In this document: positions 43,432 through 52,087 of the stretch, piece by piece
Numbering within the stretch: position 1 is the stretch's first letter
How the letters are laid out: each line of letters starts with the position of its first letter
Origin: an uncultured Clostridia bacterium
GTDB lineage: Bacteria; Bacillota; Clostridia; Oscillospirales; Acutalibacteraceae
Assembly (NCBI GenBank): GCA_946500295.1
Contig: CAMMVF010000015.1
Coordinates: 1 to 63,415, forward strand
DNA: 63,415 bases
Reading direction: 5' to 3'
The notes under the pieces: generated by a model
What the model was told of the DNA's origin: nothing
Database searches by the model: none
The model's input: only the letters and a program-made list of their open reading frames with translations
Translations under genes and position numbers: made by a program

Positions 43432-43769
43432 TATCCTATCACCTTCCCGTTGGCTTCTATACTTCCGTCGTTTTTGAGCACCAGGGTTGCGCCGCCGCTC
43501 GAGCGCAGCATTATCTCCCCCGGCTCAAGCCCCTGCACGCCGTCGGATACCGCCCCGAGGGAAACGCTTCCCCTTTCAAGCGGCAGCACCAGTGCGCTGA
43601 CCCCCTTAGGGCAGACGGAATATATTCCATAGGGCGCAACGCAGGGAAGCGCCGAGTACAGCTTGCTGCCCTTAGCGTCCAAGGCCGAGCCGGAATCATA
43701 GCTCACGACTGCTCCCTCCGCCTCCCTGCGGCGGCGGGTTTGATTATCAAGCTTTTCATTTATCCACAT
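43431..43769 (-). CDS. Baseplate spike protein, gpV/Mu gp45-like
   Basis: A 112-aa protein ending GEIMLRSSGGATLVLKNDGSIEANG, the beta-helical repeat typical of gpV and gp45 spikes, after an OB-like N-terminal part. Shorter than Mu gp45 (about 200 aa). It overlaps the hub gene by 14 bases. Confidence 0.8.
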   Translation of the reverse strand: MWINEKLDNQTRRRREAEGAVVSYDSGSALDAKGSKLYSALPCVAPYGIYSVCPKGVSALVLPLERGSVSLGAVSDGVQGLEPGEIMLRSSGGATLVLKNDGSIEANGKVIG

Positions 43770-44718
43770 CGCCTAAACTCCTCTCAAGCTCTCCAATTTC
43801 CTCCGCCGACCCGGCGACGGTGAGCACAGTCTCATACCCCTTGCAGCCAAGGCTCAGTCTCAGCTTGACGCAGCGCCCGCTGAGCACCTCGCCGCCGGGA
43901 AGCTCAAGGTCTATCGGCGTGTTTATCGGGCAGTGTAGCAGCTCTGCGCAGCGCAGCCTATAAATCACAGCGTCGTTTTTACCGCTCTCAATCAGCCCCT
44001 CGGCATACCCCTTGCCGACCGCCTCGGTATCGACATATCTGCGCCGAACCACCCCCAGGCTCTCGGCGAGGGCGTCGGTATGCTCAATATTGTAATCCTC
44101 CTGACCCTCCGCCTTTTCAAGCACAGAGGAAATCAGCTTGCAGCGGCGCAGACTCACCTCGACTGAGGTGTATTCTATCCCATCATTATTGGAAAAATAA
44201 AGCCCTTTAAGCCCCTGACCCTCATCTCCGAGGTGAAGACAGCCGCACTCATCTACAAAGGGCGGGGCTATTGCCGCCTGAGTGCAAAACCCGCTTATCA
44301 CCTGCCAGTGGGAGCTGCCCTTGTACACCTTTAAATCCGCACACGCCCCGCCGCTCAAATCCACCGCTTCTATCCCGAACGGGGTGCAGTGGTTTACGGC
44401 GATAAGCCCTGCGTCCGCATTTTTATAGTCGCAGGGCTTTGCCTCGTTGTCGAGCAGGGCGGCGGCAAGGCTTCGGGCATATATCATGGTGCTCTCGCCC
44501 GAGCTGTCGCAGCTGTAGCTTTGCTCGTCGATAATTCCCGCAAACTCCCTTACCCCGTCATTTTCAAGCTCAATCCCGCAGTACGGCTCGCTCACCTTCA
44601 CAGGCAGATACAGCGTCAAATCGTCTGCCGCTCCAAGCTCACGGTTAACCACGAAGGAAGTCGGGTACTCACCCTCGACCTTTTTACCGTTTCTATCAAT
44701 CAGCCACAACTTCAGCAC
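43756..44718 (-). CDS. Baseplate hub protein, gpD/XkdQ-like
   Basis: A 320-aa protein with GTG start, corresponding to the hub (gpD, Mu gp44, XkdQ) to which the spike attaches. Family-like features are the beta-rich first third (FVVNRELGAADDLTLYLPV), the internal KVYKGSSHWQVISGFC segment and C-terminal VLSGRCVKLRLSLGCKGYETVL. Overlaps the LysM gene by seven bases. Confidence 0.75.
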   Translation of the reverse strand: MLKLWLIDRNGKKVEGEYPTSFVVNRELGAADDLTLYLPVKVSEPYCGIELENDGVREFAGIIDEQSYSCDSSGESTMIYARSLAAALLDNEAKPCDYKNADAGLIAVNHCTPFGIEAVDLSGGACADLKVYKGSSHWQVISGFCTQAAIAPPFVDECGCLHLGDEGQGLKGLYFSNNDGIEYTSVEVSLRRCKLISSVLEKAEGQEDYNIEHTDALAESLGVVRRRYVDTEAVGKGYAEGLIESGKNDAVIYRLRCAELLHCPINTPIDLELPGGEVLSGRCVKLRLSLGCKGYETVLTVAGSAEEIGELERSLGDVDK

Positions 44719-45233
44719 AGCCTTATCACCCAGCCCTTTTCAACTGTGTCGGGGCGCTTGACCCTCGGATTCAGCGCAAGCAGCCTCTCCACGGGCTTGT
44801 TGTACCTCCACGCTATATCCCAGAGGTTTTCCTCCCCATCTGCCACCACGCTTGCTATCTCCATCCGGGCGCTGTATTTATTCAGGCTTGAGGAAGTAAA
44901 TTCAAAGGAAATTTCAATCACCCCGTCGCCGGGCTCCAGCTTATATTCAAGCTTTGTCAGGGTAGCCCTTATCGAGGGCAGCGGCGGAAAGGTCAACAGC
45001 GCCGCCTCCTTGTTCAGACACTGAGAAAGCTGAAGCAGCCGCTTGAACCTGTCCTCCCCGCTGATTATTCCCTCTCCTCTTATCACAGAGTTTTCAAGAG
45101 TTACCGGGGTGAATTCACAGCCGCAAAACGGCAGCACCGTCTCCCGTCCGCCAAGCGTGCCTGTAACCGTCAGCTTTTTAGGATTGTGCATAAAGGTGTA
45201 AGCCCCAAACTTCATCTCACTGTGATTTTTCAA
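44712..45233 (-). CDS. LysM-domain tail protein (XkdP-like)
   Basis: A 173-aa protein. The N-terminal domain (GAYTFMHNPKKLTVTG) is followed by a C-terminal LysM (EENLWDIAWRYNKPVERLLALNPRVKRPD) as in XkdP/gp53 proteins that link the tube end to the hub. Starts with TTG at 45233, with GGAGGG upstream, and overlaps the stop of the 37-aa gene. Confidence 0.85.
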   Translation of the reverse strand: MKNHSEMKFGAYTFMHNPKKLTVTGTLGGRETVLPFCGCEFTPVTLENSVIRGEGIISGEDRFKRLLQLSQCLNKEAALLTFPPLPSIRATLTKLEYKLEPGDGVIEISFEFTSSSLNKYSARMEIASVVADGEENLWDIAWRYNKPVERLLALNPRVKRPDTVEKGWVIRLC

Positions 45234-45343
45234 CTGCCACCCTCCGTTTCCCTAAAGCCCGAGTACCTCCGGCTGTCTCTCTCCAAAATCTCGCTTATCC
45301 TCTCGGCAAGCTCCTGCCCTCCTTCAAACTCCACGCTGTCCAT
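45230..45343 (-). CDS. 37-aa protein at the tape-measure position
   Basis: ATG at 45343 with GGGAGG eight bases upstream. The product is hydrophilic and helical (FEGGQELAERISEILERDSR). It lies between the terminator/tube-like gene and the LysM gene, exactly where PBSX-type clusters have the tail chaperone and the large tape-measure gene. Its ATG overlaps the stop of the upstream gene and its TGA overlaps the TTG of the next, so it is coupled on both sides. No family recognised. Confidence 0.65.
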   Translation of the reverse strand: MDSVEFEGGQELAERISEILERDSRRYSGFRETEGGS

Positions 45344-46071
45344 TAACTTTCCTCCCTTCCCCTGATTTTCAGCTTTTCCTCGCCGCCCGGCTCCAGACTG
45401 TACTCAATCACGGCGCAGTCGGTGAGACGGATATCACCCGATACAAAATTAAAGGGATAGCTCAGACTCCCGAGGTTTTTTCCGTCGTCCGTTGTCATTC
45501 TCTGCACAGTAATCTCAACCCCCTGATTTCGCCTTACAAAGCTCACGGGGTAGCCCTCTCCGCAGCATTCCACGGCCTGCTCGGGCACAGTCTCAAGCTT
45601 AATTAAGCGGCAAACGTAGAGCCCGAAATCTATAATTACCAGCTCGGTGTGCGGCGGATCCTCCTTCTCATCTTCCGTCTCAAGCTCCCACTCGCTGCTC
45701 ACGGTTACTCTGCACCGAAAAGCCCGAGAGCCGCTTAAATACTGCGCTCCCTCGGCGCTCACGCTCAGCCTCTCGCCCTCGGCTCCGCCCTCAATCAGTG
45801 AGATTAGCTTCAAAGCCAACTCGCAGCAGTACTCGCCGCCCTTAGAAAACGGGGTGTAGATATCGGCAAAGGCGGTGATTTTATCCGAGGTTTTTGTAAG
45901 CTCTCCCCCCGACGTAAAGCCAGAGCCGCTCAAGCTCTCAAGCCCAAGCGCGCAAACCCCGCTTTTGAGCGGGCTGTCCGCCCTCCCTCCCGGGAAGGCG
46001 GACACAAGCTTCAGCTCGGGAATCGCTTCGACGGCTTGCGCAAGTATGTCCTTAAGCTGTTCATATTCCAT
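45343..46071 (-). CDS. Phage tail-terminator-like protein with extra C-terminal domain
   Basis: A 242-aa protein. The first 135 residues (YEQLKDILAQAVEAIPELK..., DKITAFADIYTPFSKGGEYC, then SSEWELE) look like a tail terminator (about 140 aa in phages). The remaining 100 residues (TELVIIDFGLYVCRLIKLE... VRRNQGVEITVQR... GDIRLTDCAVIEYSLEPGG) are beta-rich and could be a tube-like domain, suggesting a terminator-tube fusion. The second assignment is inference. Confidence 0.6.
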   Translation of the reverse strand: MEYEQLKDILAQAVEAIPELKLVSAFPGGRADSPLKSGVCALGLESLSGSGFTSGGELTKTSDKITAFADIYTPFSKGGEYCCELALKLISLIEGGAEGERLSVSAEGAQYLSGSRAFRCRVTVSSEWELETEDEKEDPPHTELVIIDFGLYVCRLIKLETVPEQAVECCGEGYPVSFVRRNQGVEITVQRMTTDDGKNLGSLSYPFNFVSGDIRLTDCAVIEYSLEPGGEEKLKIRGREES

Positions 46072-46072
46072 C

Positions 46073-46426
46073 TCAGTTCACCTCGCACCTGCCGTTTTCC
46101 CCGAGAATTGCCCAGGTATAAAGCGGCTTATTTCCAAGGCAGTACACGCCCTGACTTTTCAGCATAAAGCTCTTGCCCATGGCGGCACAGTCAATAACAT
46201 ACTCCTCTTTGTCATACTCGTCCAGACGCAGCTCGGGCGAGGAAATGAGCAAATAGTAATGCCCCCCAAGCTCGCCCGCCGATATGCAGTCGCCGTCAAC
46301 ATAAACCTTGTTTTTATATCTGAGCGGCTGCAAAACGGCGGCGACGGACACGACCTCTCCGCAGCAGTGCACCGAAACACTACACCCGAATCGCAAGAGC
46401 ATATCCTTAATTATCTTACTTGTCAT
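46073..46426 (-). CDS. Head-closure / minor capsid-like protein
   Basis: A 117-aa protein. The pattern LLRFGCSVSVHC... LQPLRYKNKVYVDGD... HYYLLISSPE and the end NKPLYTWAILG resemble head-tail joining proteins of PBSX-type phages (XkdH/YqbH position). The start at 46426 removes an upstream extension and sits just after the connector stop. Confidence 0.65.
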   Translation of the reverse strand: MTSKIIKDMLLRFGCSVSVHCCGEVVSVAAVLQPLRYKNKVYVDGDCISAGELGGHYYLLISSPELRLDEYDKEEYVIDCAAMGKSFMLKSQGVYCLGNKPLYTWAILGENGRCEVN

Positions 46427-46427
46427 C

Positions 46428-46790
46428 TCACACCGCCTTAAAGGAAAAATCCTCATCGCTAAGCTGATTACGCACCGCCGCAAGACATTTAAGGTAATAT
46501 TCCCTTATTTTCTCACAGTCGGCGCTCTCACTGCCGAGCTCCACGCTCAAGTCCCCCGCCTTGAAGCTTTTTGCACCCTCGCCGCTTTGAAGCAACGTAT
46601 AATTCAAGCAGGCAAGGGCGGCGGCGGCGCAGTTGAAGGCAGAGCCGTAATCGCTCAGGGCTTTCTCGCTTTTTGCCGCAGAGTTGAAGTATTCATAAGC
46701 GTCGTCGCACAAAAAGCGATACCTCTCCCCCTCGGTGTTGCTCAGCCCGCTCAGGGTGAGAAAGCGCAAGTAAATCAAAAGCTTATCCAT
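46428..46790 (-). CDS. Head-tail connector-like protein
   Basis: A 120-aa helical protein (YLRFLTLSGLSNTEGERYRFLCDDAYEYF... CAAAALACLNYTLLQ). Helical connector proteins of this length follow the capsid gene in many phages. No specific family confirmed. Confidence 0.6.
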   Translation of the reverse strand: MDKLLIYLRFLTLSGLSNTEGERYRFLCDDAYEYFNSAAKSEKALSDYGSAFNCAAAALACLNYTLLQSGEGAKSFKAGDLSVELGSESADCEKIREYYLKCLAAVRNQLSDEDFSFKAV

Positions 46791-46804
46791 GCGCCGCCTC
46801 CAAA

Positions 46805-47815
46805 TTAAATCGTAAGCACCTTTACAGCCGAGTCAAACAGCTTTGCAAAGCCGCAGGTGCAGGTGATGGCGGCTCTCTCGAGCTGGTGGTCAATAAGCTT
46901 GTCATAGTCCATGACGATATCGCCCGACTGCACCATTTCAAGGGCGAAGTTTTTGTCAAAGCCTATGATGTGGTTTTCAGGTACCGAGGGAACATGGATC
47001 AGCGTCGCCCCCATCGGAGTCACCATCTTGCCGGTGCCGTGGAAATTCAGCCCCGCTGCGGCGTCCTGCATCTCGGGCACGGCGAGGATCTTCTTTACTA
47101 CCTCCGTAGGAGCTAAAATTGTATTAAGCTCATAGGGGCTCAGCTCACCCCAGAGCTTTATCAAATCCTTGTAGGACACGCTGCCTCTGAGCGTCGGAGT
47201 CAACACCTGTGCGGCGTTGTCATTGCCGTCGCCGTTTATGAGCACGTCCACAGCGTCTTTAAGCAGCATTTGACCTATGTAAGAGCCTATCTGACGCAAT
47301 GTTACGGTAAATACGTCGAGCCTCTGATAGCGCAGCGCCTCATAGGACGACACCAACATTCTGCCTCTCTTAGTCAGCCTAACCAGGTTTTCCCGAAGCC
47401 TTACTCTCGTTTCGGGGATATAAGCTCCCTCCGCCACAGGCGCCAGCTCACGCTCGGCTTCTGTCTGGTCGGAGGTTATCGAGCGGTAATCCATACCCTC
47501 GATCCTTGTGGTAGTCGCCACTATATCTCCCAGCATATCGCCCTGGTCGATTCCCGTGAGCACGCCTCGTCTGATAAATTCCGGAAACAGCGCCGCGCTG
47601 TCCCCTGTCTGGAAAAACTTTTCAACAGTGTCGCTGTTTCTTCCCTTGACCTTAATATCAAACCTCTTGAGCTGTCTTTGAAATGCGTCCAGCCCCTCAA
47701 GCTCGGTACCGCGGTAATTTGCCGAAGGGTCCATCTCCTCGAGCTGCTGAGTGAGGTTTTTGCCCGAACGTGCGTACATGCTCTTGTCAATCTTTATTGA
47801 ATTAAAATCAGCCAT
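46805..47815 (-). CDS. Major capsid protein (HK97-fold-like)
   Basis: A 336-aa protein, start 47815 with AAGGGGGAT. N-terminal helix (residues 10-50) is followed by the SAALFPEFIRRGVLTGIDQ, the segment EYIPETRVRLRENLVRLTKRGRM-like E-loop region, and the C-terminal domain with GFDKNFALEMVQSGDIVMDYDKLIDHQLERAA. Size and position after protease and decoration genes support it. It would build the head of the particle. Confidence 0.8.
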   Translation of the reverse strand: MADFNSIKIDKSMYARSGKNLTQQLEEMDPSANYRGTELEGLDAFQRQLKRFDIKVKGRNSDTVEKFFQTGDSAALFPEFIRRGVLTGIDQGDMLGDIVATTTRIEGMDYRSITSDQTEAERELAPVAEGAYIPETRVRLRENLVRLTKRGRMLVSSYEALRYQRLDVFTVTLRQIGSYIGQMLLKDAVDVLINGDGNDNAAQVLTPTLRGSVSYKDLIKLWGELSPYELNTILAPTEVVKKILAVPEMQDAAAGLNFHGTGKMVTPMGATLIHVPSVPENHIIGFDKNFALEMVQSGDIVMDYDKLIDHQLERAAITCTCGFAKLFDSAVKVLTI

Positions 47816-47825
47816 TTTATCCCCC

Positions 47826-48161
47826 TTATAAAAGTACTCCAACATAATCGTCAGTAGCGTATATCACAAGGCGCTGGGCACCGTTAGGGTCTTCCTTTAA
47901 TGTATATTCATCCAGCGCCGTCAAGCATTTATATCCTGCAGTAATAGAACCGTAGTTTTTAGCATGGATATAGCCTCTTACCTGAACTGCGGCATATCCG
48001 TTTGCGACTGACTTGACCATGCCCATGGGATGGTTGCCATTTTCGCAGACCCCTACCCTTCCGCTGCCCGAAAGCGCCACCAACTGGCCCGCTTCGGTCA
48101 CGTTATCCTCGCACTCAAAGGTAGCTACCACAGCGCCAACGCCTGTAAAATCAATATTCAT
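47826..48161 (-). CDS. Capsid decoration/cement protein (DUF2190-like)
   Basis: A 111-aa beta-rich protein (VVATFECEDNVTEAGQLVALSGSGRVGVC... MGMVKSVANGYAAVQVRGY) matching small decoration proteins that stabilise HK97-type capsids. Position between protease and capsid supports it. AAAGGAACAATG precedes the start. Confidence 0.75.
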   Translation of the reverse strand: MNIDFTGVGAVVATFECEDNVTEAGQLVALSGSGRVGVCENGNHPMGMVKSVANGYAAVQVRGYIHAKNYGSITAGYKCLTALDEYTLKEDPNGAQRLVIYATDDYVGVLL

Positions 48162-48176
48162 AACATTGTTCCTTTC

Positions 48177-49121
48177 TTATATACTGTATTCATCGCAGCC
48201 TCGGCTGCCCTCGGTTGTTGACGATGAGGAAAGCTGAGGCTGAGGCGGCTGTTTATAAGCGGCGGAAAACGCCTTCAGCTCGGATATCGTCATTCTCTCC
48301 GACACGCTGCGCAAAACCTTCGGCGGCAGCGAGCTTTTAGAGAGGACATTCAGCCTTACAAGCTCGTCTATTAAACTGCGGCGGTATTCCTCGCCGTCAC
48401 GGCTCAAGGACTTGAGCCTTTCTATATATGAAACCAGCTCTGCCTTGTCGTTGTGCGTAAGGGTAACCTCGCCTGCACCTTGCAGACGTTTATAAACACT
48501 GTCCAATATTTCTCCCTCCTTATTTTTAGATTTAATAACTCCCGCTCCTCTTTGAGCGGGCACGGCTACAAAGCTCCACTCATAAGCGTCATAAATCCCG
48601 CTGAGCACCCCGTAGCACAGGCTGCCGCCGTATATCTGTCCTTTTTTATGTACACACTCGCAGCTGTCGAGCTCATACCCGCAGATAGAGCACAGCTTTT
48701 GCCTGACGGCGCAGCTGAGGCTTACCTCCTTTTTTATTCCCGAGTCTATCTGCTCGATAAGCTCTAAATTCCCCTCGGTTTTCGGTATGTACGCCTCGGC
48801 TACAACACAGCTGTAATCTTCTCCGAGGGTGGTCTTAATCGTCGGGTCAGTCGAAACGGCGCAGCGAAAGATTCTGGCGCACTGGTTTTTTGCGCTCGGG
48901 TCGTGGTCGAATACCCCTGTCTTGCCGACAAATAGAGCGGCGATAGCTTCGAGCTGGTCGGTTGCAAACTGCTCGAAATCACGGTCGAGCTCGTTGTCGC
49001 ACAATACAAGTGAAAAGCAGTACACCTCCTCCGGGGCGAGAGCACGCCGCGAGTAGGTGTTGATAAGCTCCATCTCCCTCTCGCCGGGAGTAAGGCTCTT
49101 TAAAATTTTGCCCTCGCTCAT
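48177..49121 (-). CDS. Prohead protease with scaffold-like C-terminal part
   Basis: A 314-aa protein. It has NELDRDFEQF at the N-terminus, the catalytic-type His in TGVFDHDPSAKNQCARI and Ser in KEVSLSCAV, and an unusual cysteine cluster CSICGYELDSCEC that may bind metal. The C-terminal 120 residues are helical and could act as scaffold. Overlaps the portal gene by four bases. Confidence 0.8.
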   Translation of the reverse strand: MSEGKILKSLTPGEREMELINTYSRRALAPEEVYCFSLVLCDNELDRDFEQFATDQLEAIAALFVGKTGVFDHDPSAKNQCARIFRCAVSTDPTIKTTLGEDYSCVVAEAYIPKTEGNLELIEQIDSGIKKEVSLSCAVRQKLCSICGYELDSCECVHKKGQIYGGSLCYGVLSGIYDAYEWSFVAVPAQRGAGVIKSKNKEGEILDSVYKRLQGAGEVTLTHNDKAELVSYIERLKSLSRDGEEYRRSLIDELVRLNVLSKSSLPPKVLRSVSERMTISELKAFSAAYKQPPQPQLSSSSTTEGSRGCDEYSI

Positions 49122-50251
49122 TTTTCATCCTCCTCGAGGCTCTGCTCTATCTGTCGAGCCTGAGCCGTCCACAGCCTTGCCTGCGCAAGCTCGGTCTCGT
49201 CCTGAAGGTTAATGCTGTTCCAGATAATCTCTGTCTCCTCCTCAACGCCGCTCATATAAAGATAGATGCGGCAGATTTTTTCGATTACGGGGTTTAGCAG
49301 CGCTCGGTACCACTCCAGCTCGCTGGTCAGGATATCGCACTGCTGCTGAGCCATTCGCTCGGTTGACGACCAGTTAAGCCCGAGCAGAAACGGCGGAATA
49401 CCGAGCTTTGCGACAATCTGCTCGAGCAGCTGGCGCACGGGCACCTCGCTGTCCAATATTTGGTTATCGGCGCCTATCACCTTGATATCGACGTCGCCCA
49501 CAGATACAAAATCCCTCGTGCTGTGCTTATCGCCCATGGCAAGGCTCCACTGCTCGGCTATCTGCTTCGCTCTCTCCTTTGCATTTGCGCCGTCACAGCT
49601 GCAGCTTACAGAAAAACGGACGTTTCCTACCCTTTCCCAATTTTCGCCTATGGTGTTGAATATCTTCAGCAAAATATCGCTGACAAAGGGCAGCCCCTTG
49701 AGCACGGAGGTGCCGTACACCCTGCCCGGCTTGGGGTTTAAGGCTGTGTGGAGTATTAGCTCGCTGTTTTTGACCAAAGCTCTCTGGCGGCGGGAGTAAA
49801 TCTCAAGCTCCAGCGGGCTTTTCCCCTGCCTCAGTTCCACGTCATCCAGGCTTGCGTTATAAAGCGCCGCTATACCGCTTGCGTCCGAGTATGGCACGAC
49901 CTCGCCCACGGCGGTGCCGTAAACCAGCAGCTGCATCAGATAGCTCGAGATAAAGCTCCCTACCCCCTGCCCGGCAGCACCTACTCTGACATTTTGCAAA
50001 AAGGAATTGAGCCTTTTTTCAGCGCTGCGATTGTTGAGCTTCACCTCAAAACTGCCCACAAGACGGACTATCTTCTCCAAAGCTGCGGCAATCAGCGGAA
50101 CAGATTCAACAAGCGCCCTGTACAGCTGCCTCTCGTTATCGCCGCAGCAACACGAAAGCAGTGAAGCTGCGCTGTGTCTGCCCGGCGCAGTGTAAGCCGT
50201 TTGCACTGCGCTGACAGGGCTGTCTTTTTCCCTTTTTCTGAATAGTTTCAC
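49118..50251 (-). CDS. Phage portal protein
   Basis: A 377-aa protein, start GTG with GGGGG upstream. N-terminal basic segment, then VPLIAAALEKIVRLVGSFEVK, the IPPFLLGLNWSSTERMAQQQ segment and MSGVEEETEIIWNSINLQDETELAQ near the C-terminus are typical of the portals of SPP1/Mu-type phages. It would form the dodecameric DNA gate. Confidence 0.85.
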   Translation of the reverse strand: MKLFRKREKDSPVSAVQTAYTAPGRHSAASLLSCCCGDNERQLYRALVESVPLIAAALEKIVRLVGSFEVKLNNRSAEKRLNSFLQNVRVGAAGQGVGSFISSYLMQLLVYGTAVGEVVPYSDASGIAALYNASLDDVELRQGKSPLELEIYSRRQRALVKNSELILHTALNPKPGRVYGTSVLKGLPFVSDILLKIFNTIGENWERVGNVRFSVSCSCDGANAKERAKQIAEQWSLAMGDKHSTRDFVSVGDVDIKVIGADNQILDSEVPVRQLLEQIVAKLGIPPFLLGLNWSSTERMAQQQCDILTSELEWYRALLNPVIEKICRIYLYMSGVEEETEIIWNSINLQDETELAQARLWTAQARQIEQSLEEDEK

Positions 50252-50263
50252 ATCAAGCCCCCT

Positions 50264-51502
50264 TTACCTCGAGGCCGCAACGGCGAAAAATCCGCCGCAG
50301 TCCTCGTCCAAAATAGTACAGACGAAATATCTTATATCGTCCATAGCGTGGTCGTTTTCCTTAACAGGGCAGTCCTTGTCAGCTCTCCCGCTCCAGCGGT
50401 AAAGCGAAAACTCCCTTATGCTGTCGCGGCAATTTCGGCAGATTACCGCCCGCCCCTCCTTCAAGGCTGCGGCGGTGCGGCGGATTCCGCTTATTACCTC
50501 GTTTTGGGCGGGCACGACGTTGAATTTACCGTGACGGCGGATAACCTCTATAAAGCTCGCCGCCGAGGGATCAACAGCCACCTTGGAGATTTTTCTCCCC
50601 GAGCACAGCCGCTCAAGCTCGCTGTAATGCTCCTCGTCGGTACGCTGAAAGCCCTGCTTTTTTGAGTCGAAGTAATACTCGTCAATCCGATACCACACCC
50701 CCTCATAAAGCCCCCACAACCCGAACGACGAAGGGTTCACCGTGCCGTAGTCGCAGGAAACCGCATAGTCCTCAAACCGGACTTTGGGGATATCACGGTA
50801 CATCTCATCGGTCATAAAGGGATAGACTGCGCCCTCGGCGGCAACCCACCTGCCCTCGACAAACCGCCGATAGAAGGCGCCGCTGTACAGCTTTTTGTAG
50901 CGGTCTATCATCTGAGGTGATAAAGACGGGTTGTCCTCCATTTTGAAGTGGAGGTAGAGTGCGTTTTTCTCCCCGGCTTTTAAAATCCATTCCCGATAAA
51001 ACCAGTGACCCGGGTGCTCGGGATTGCAGTTAAAGAAGAATTTCGAGCCGTTTACCGAACAGCGAGCCAGAGCCTGCTCCACAAACGAGCGGGGCATCAG
51101 CGCCACCTCGTCAAACAGCACTCCCGACAGCGTCATACCCTGAATCAAAGCCGCGGAGCCCTCGTCACGTCCGCCGAAGAGGTAGTAGCGGTTTTTCACC
51201 CCGCCGAAGGAAAGCTCCAGAATATTCGCCGACAGTCTCTCGCTTATAGTAAAGCCGAGGGAGCGAAGTATCGGCTTGAGCGGAGTTACAAGGTTTCGCC
51301 GCACGCCCCTGACGGTTTTGCCGCACAGTGCAAAGTCGCTGTCCGAAAATCTGTACATTGACCACAGCACAAACGAAAGACTAAGGCACAATGTCTTTCC
51401 GCTTCTGACTGCGCCGTCGCAGATTATGGCGTCGTACTCATTGTCACCGCACCACCAGCCGAGGGTAAGCAGCTGCTTTTTTGAAAAGCTCTTAATCTCC
51501 AT
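50264..51502 (-). CDS. Terminase large subunit (PBSX family)
   Basis: A 412-aa packaging motor. Walker A is CDGAVRSGKTLCLS near residue 30, Walker B GVLFDEVALMPRS near 120, and the nuclease domain holds SCDYGTVNPSSFGLWG, ISKVAVDPSAASF and the late ENDHAMDDIRYF aspartates. All catalytic residues appear intact. Starts at ATG 51502, overlapping the small subunit gene by 11 bases. Confidence 0.93.
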   Translation of the reverse strand: MEIKSFSKKQLLTLGWWCGDNEYDAIICDGAVRSGKTLCLSLSFVLWSMYRFSDSDFALCGKTVRGVRRNLVTPLKPILRSLGFTISERLSANILELSFGGVKNRYYLFGGRDEGSAALIQGMTLSGVLFDEVALMPRSFVEQALARCSVNGSKFFFNCNPEHPGHWFYREWILKAGEKNALYLHFKMEDNPSLSPQMIDRYKKLYSGAFYRRFVEGRWVAAEGAVYPFMTDEMYRDIPKVRFEDYAVSCDYGTVNPSSFGLWGLYEGVWYRIDEYYFDSKKQGFQRTDEEHYSELERLCSGRKISKVAVDPSAASFIEVIRRHGKFNVVPAQNEVISGIRRTAAALKEGRAVICRNCRDSIREFSLYRWSGRADKDCPVKENDHAMDDIRYFVCTILDEDCGGFFAVAASR

Positions 51503-51998
51503 CGTCGTCACCGCCGAGCTTTGCACTCGCAGCCGCCTCGGCAAGAGCCCTGTACAGCGGAGCCGCCTGAGGCTGGGCGCTCTCGTCGAGTGAGAGCAGT
51601 CTCTCCATGGCCTTCAGCCTATCTGCAAGCTTAATCTCCATCGAGCCGTCCCTCGGGCGCTTGATTTCGCTTATTAAAAACAAATCAAGCCCTTCGATAG
51701 CCTCCTCGCTTAAAAGCCGCACGTCCTCGCAGCACAGAAGCTTTACTATGTCCGCACTGCTGCCGAACGCCGCTCTCATAAGCCCTCTCACGGCCTTGAC
51801 CTTGACCGTCTCCTGCTCAAGCTCGAGCTCTCTTTTGATTTCGGCTGAAATTCTGGGCTTTCTCAAAAGCTCCAAGCCCTTTTCCTCCGCCCCCTCGCCA
51901 AAGCCCGCCTTCACGGCGGCTTCTCTGGGATTCAGAGTAGCGCAGTACCAGCGCACAAAGGACTTTTCTCTTTTAGATAATCTTCCCAAACACGCCAT
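51492..51998 (-). CDS. Terminase small subunit
   Basis: A 168-aa protein with N-terminal HTH-type segment LSKREKSFVRWYCATLNPREAAVKAGF, a central helical region, and an acidic C-terminus, as in PBSX-type small terminases that choose packaged DNA. It is the first gene of the cluster, with GGGGGG seven bases before ATG. Confidence 0.85.
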   Translation of the reverse strand: MACLGRLSKREKSFVRWYCATLNPREAAVKAGFGEGAEEKGLELLRKPRISAEIKRELELEQETVKVKAVRGLMRAAFGSSADIVKLLCCEDVRLLSEEAIEGLDLFLISEIKRPRDGSMEIKLADRLKAMERLLSLDESAQPQAAPLYRALAEAAASAKLGGDDDGD

Positions 51999-52055
51999 AT
52001 TAACCCCCCTTAGCTTTACTGTGGAAAACCTCCCACACTATACCCCCTAAAGCAC

Positions 52056-52087
52056 AAAAAACTTGAACGCAAACGTTCAAGTTTTTT
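52056..52087. terminator. Bidirectional terminator upstream of the phage-like cluster
   Basis: AAAAAACTTGAACG (52056-52069) pairs perfectly with CGTTCAAGTTTTTT (52074-52087) around CAAA. It isolates the phage-like operon from the pnp side. Confidence 0.85.

Noticed and set aside
52065-52078. GAACG-CAAA-CGTTC as a LexA (SOS) box before the terminase genes
   Set aside because: The half-sites GAAC/GTTC are six bases apart rather than four, and the sequence is fully explained as the stem of a terminator with A and T runs.
40860-52087. Attachment sites flanking the phage-like cluster
   Set aside because: The only matching sequences at the two sides belong to dispersed repeats found all over the window, and no integrase is present.
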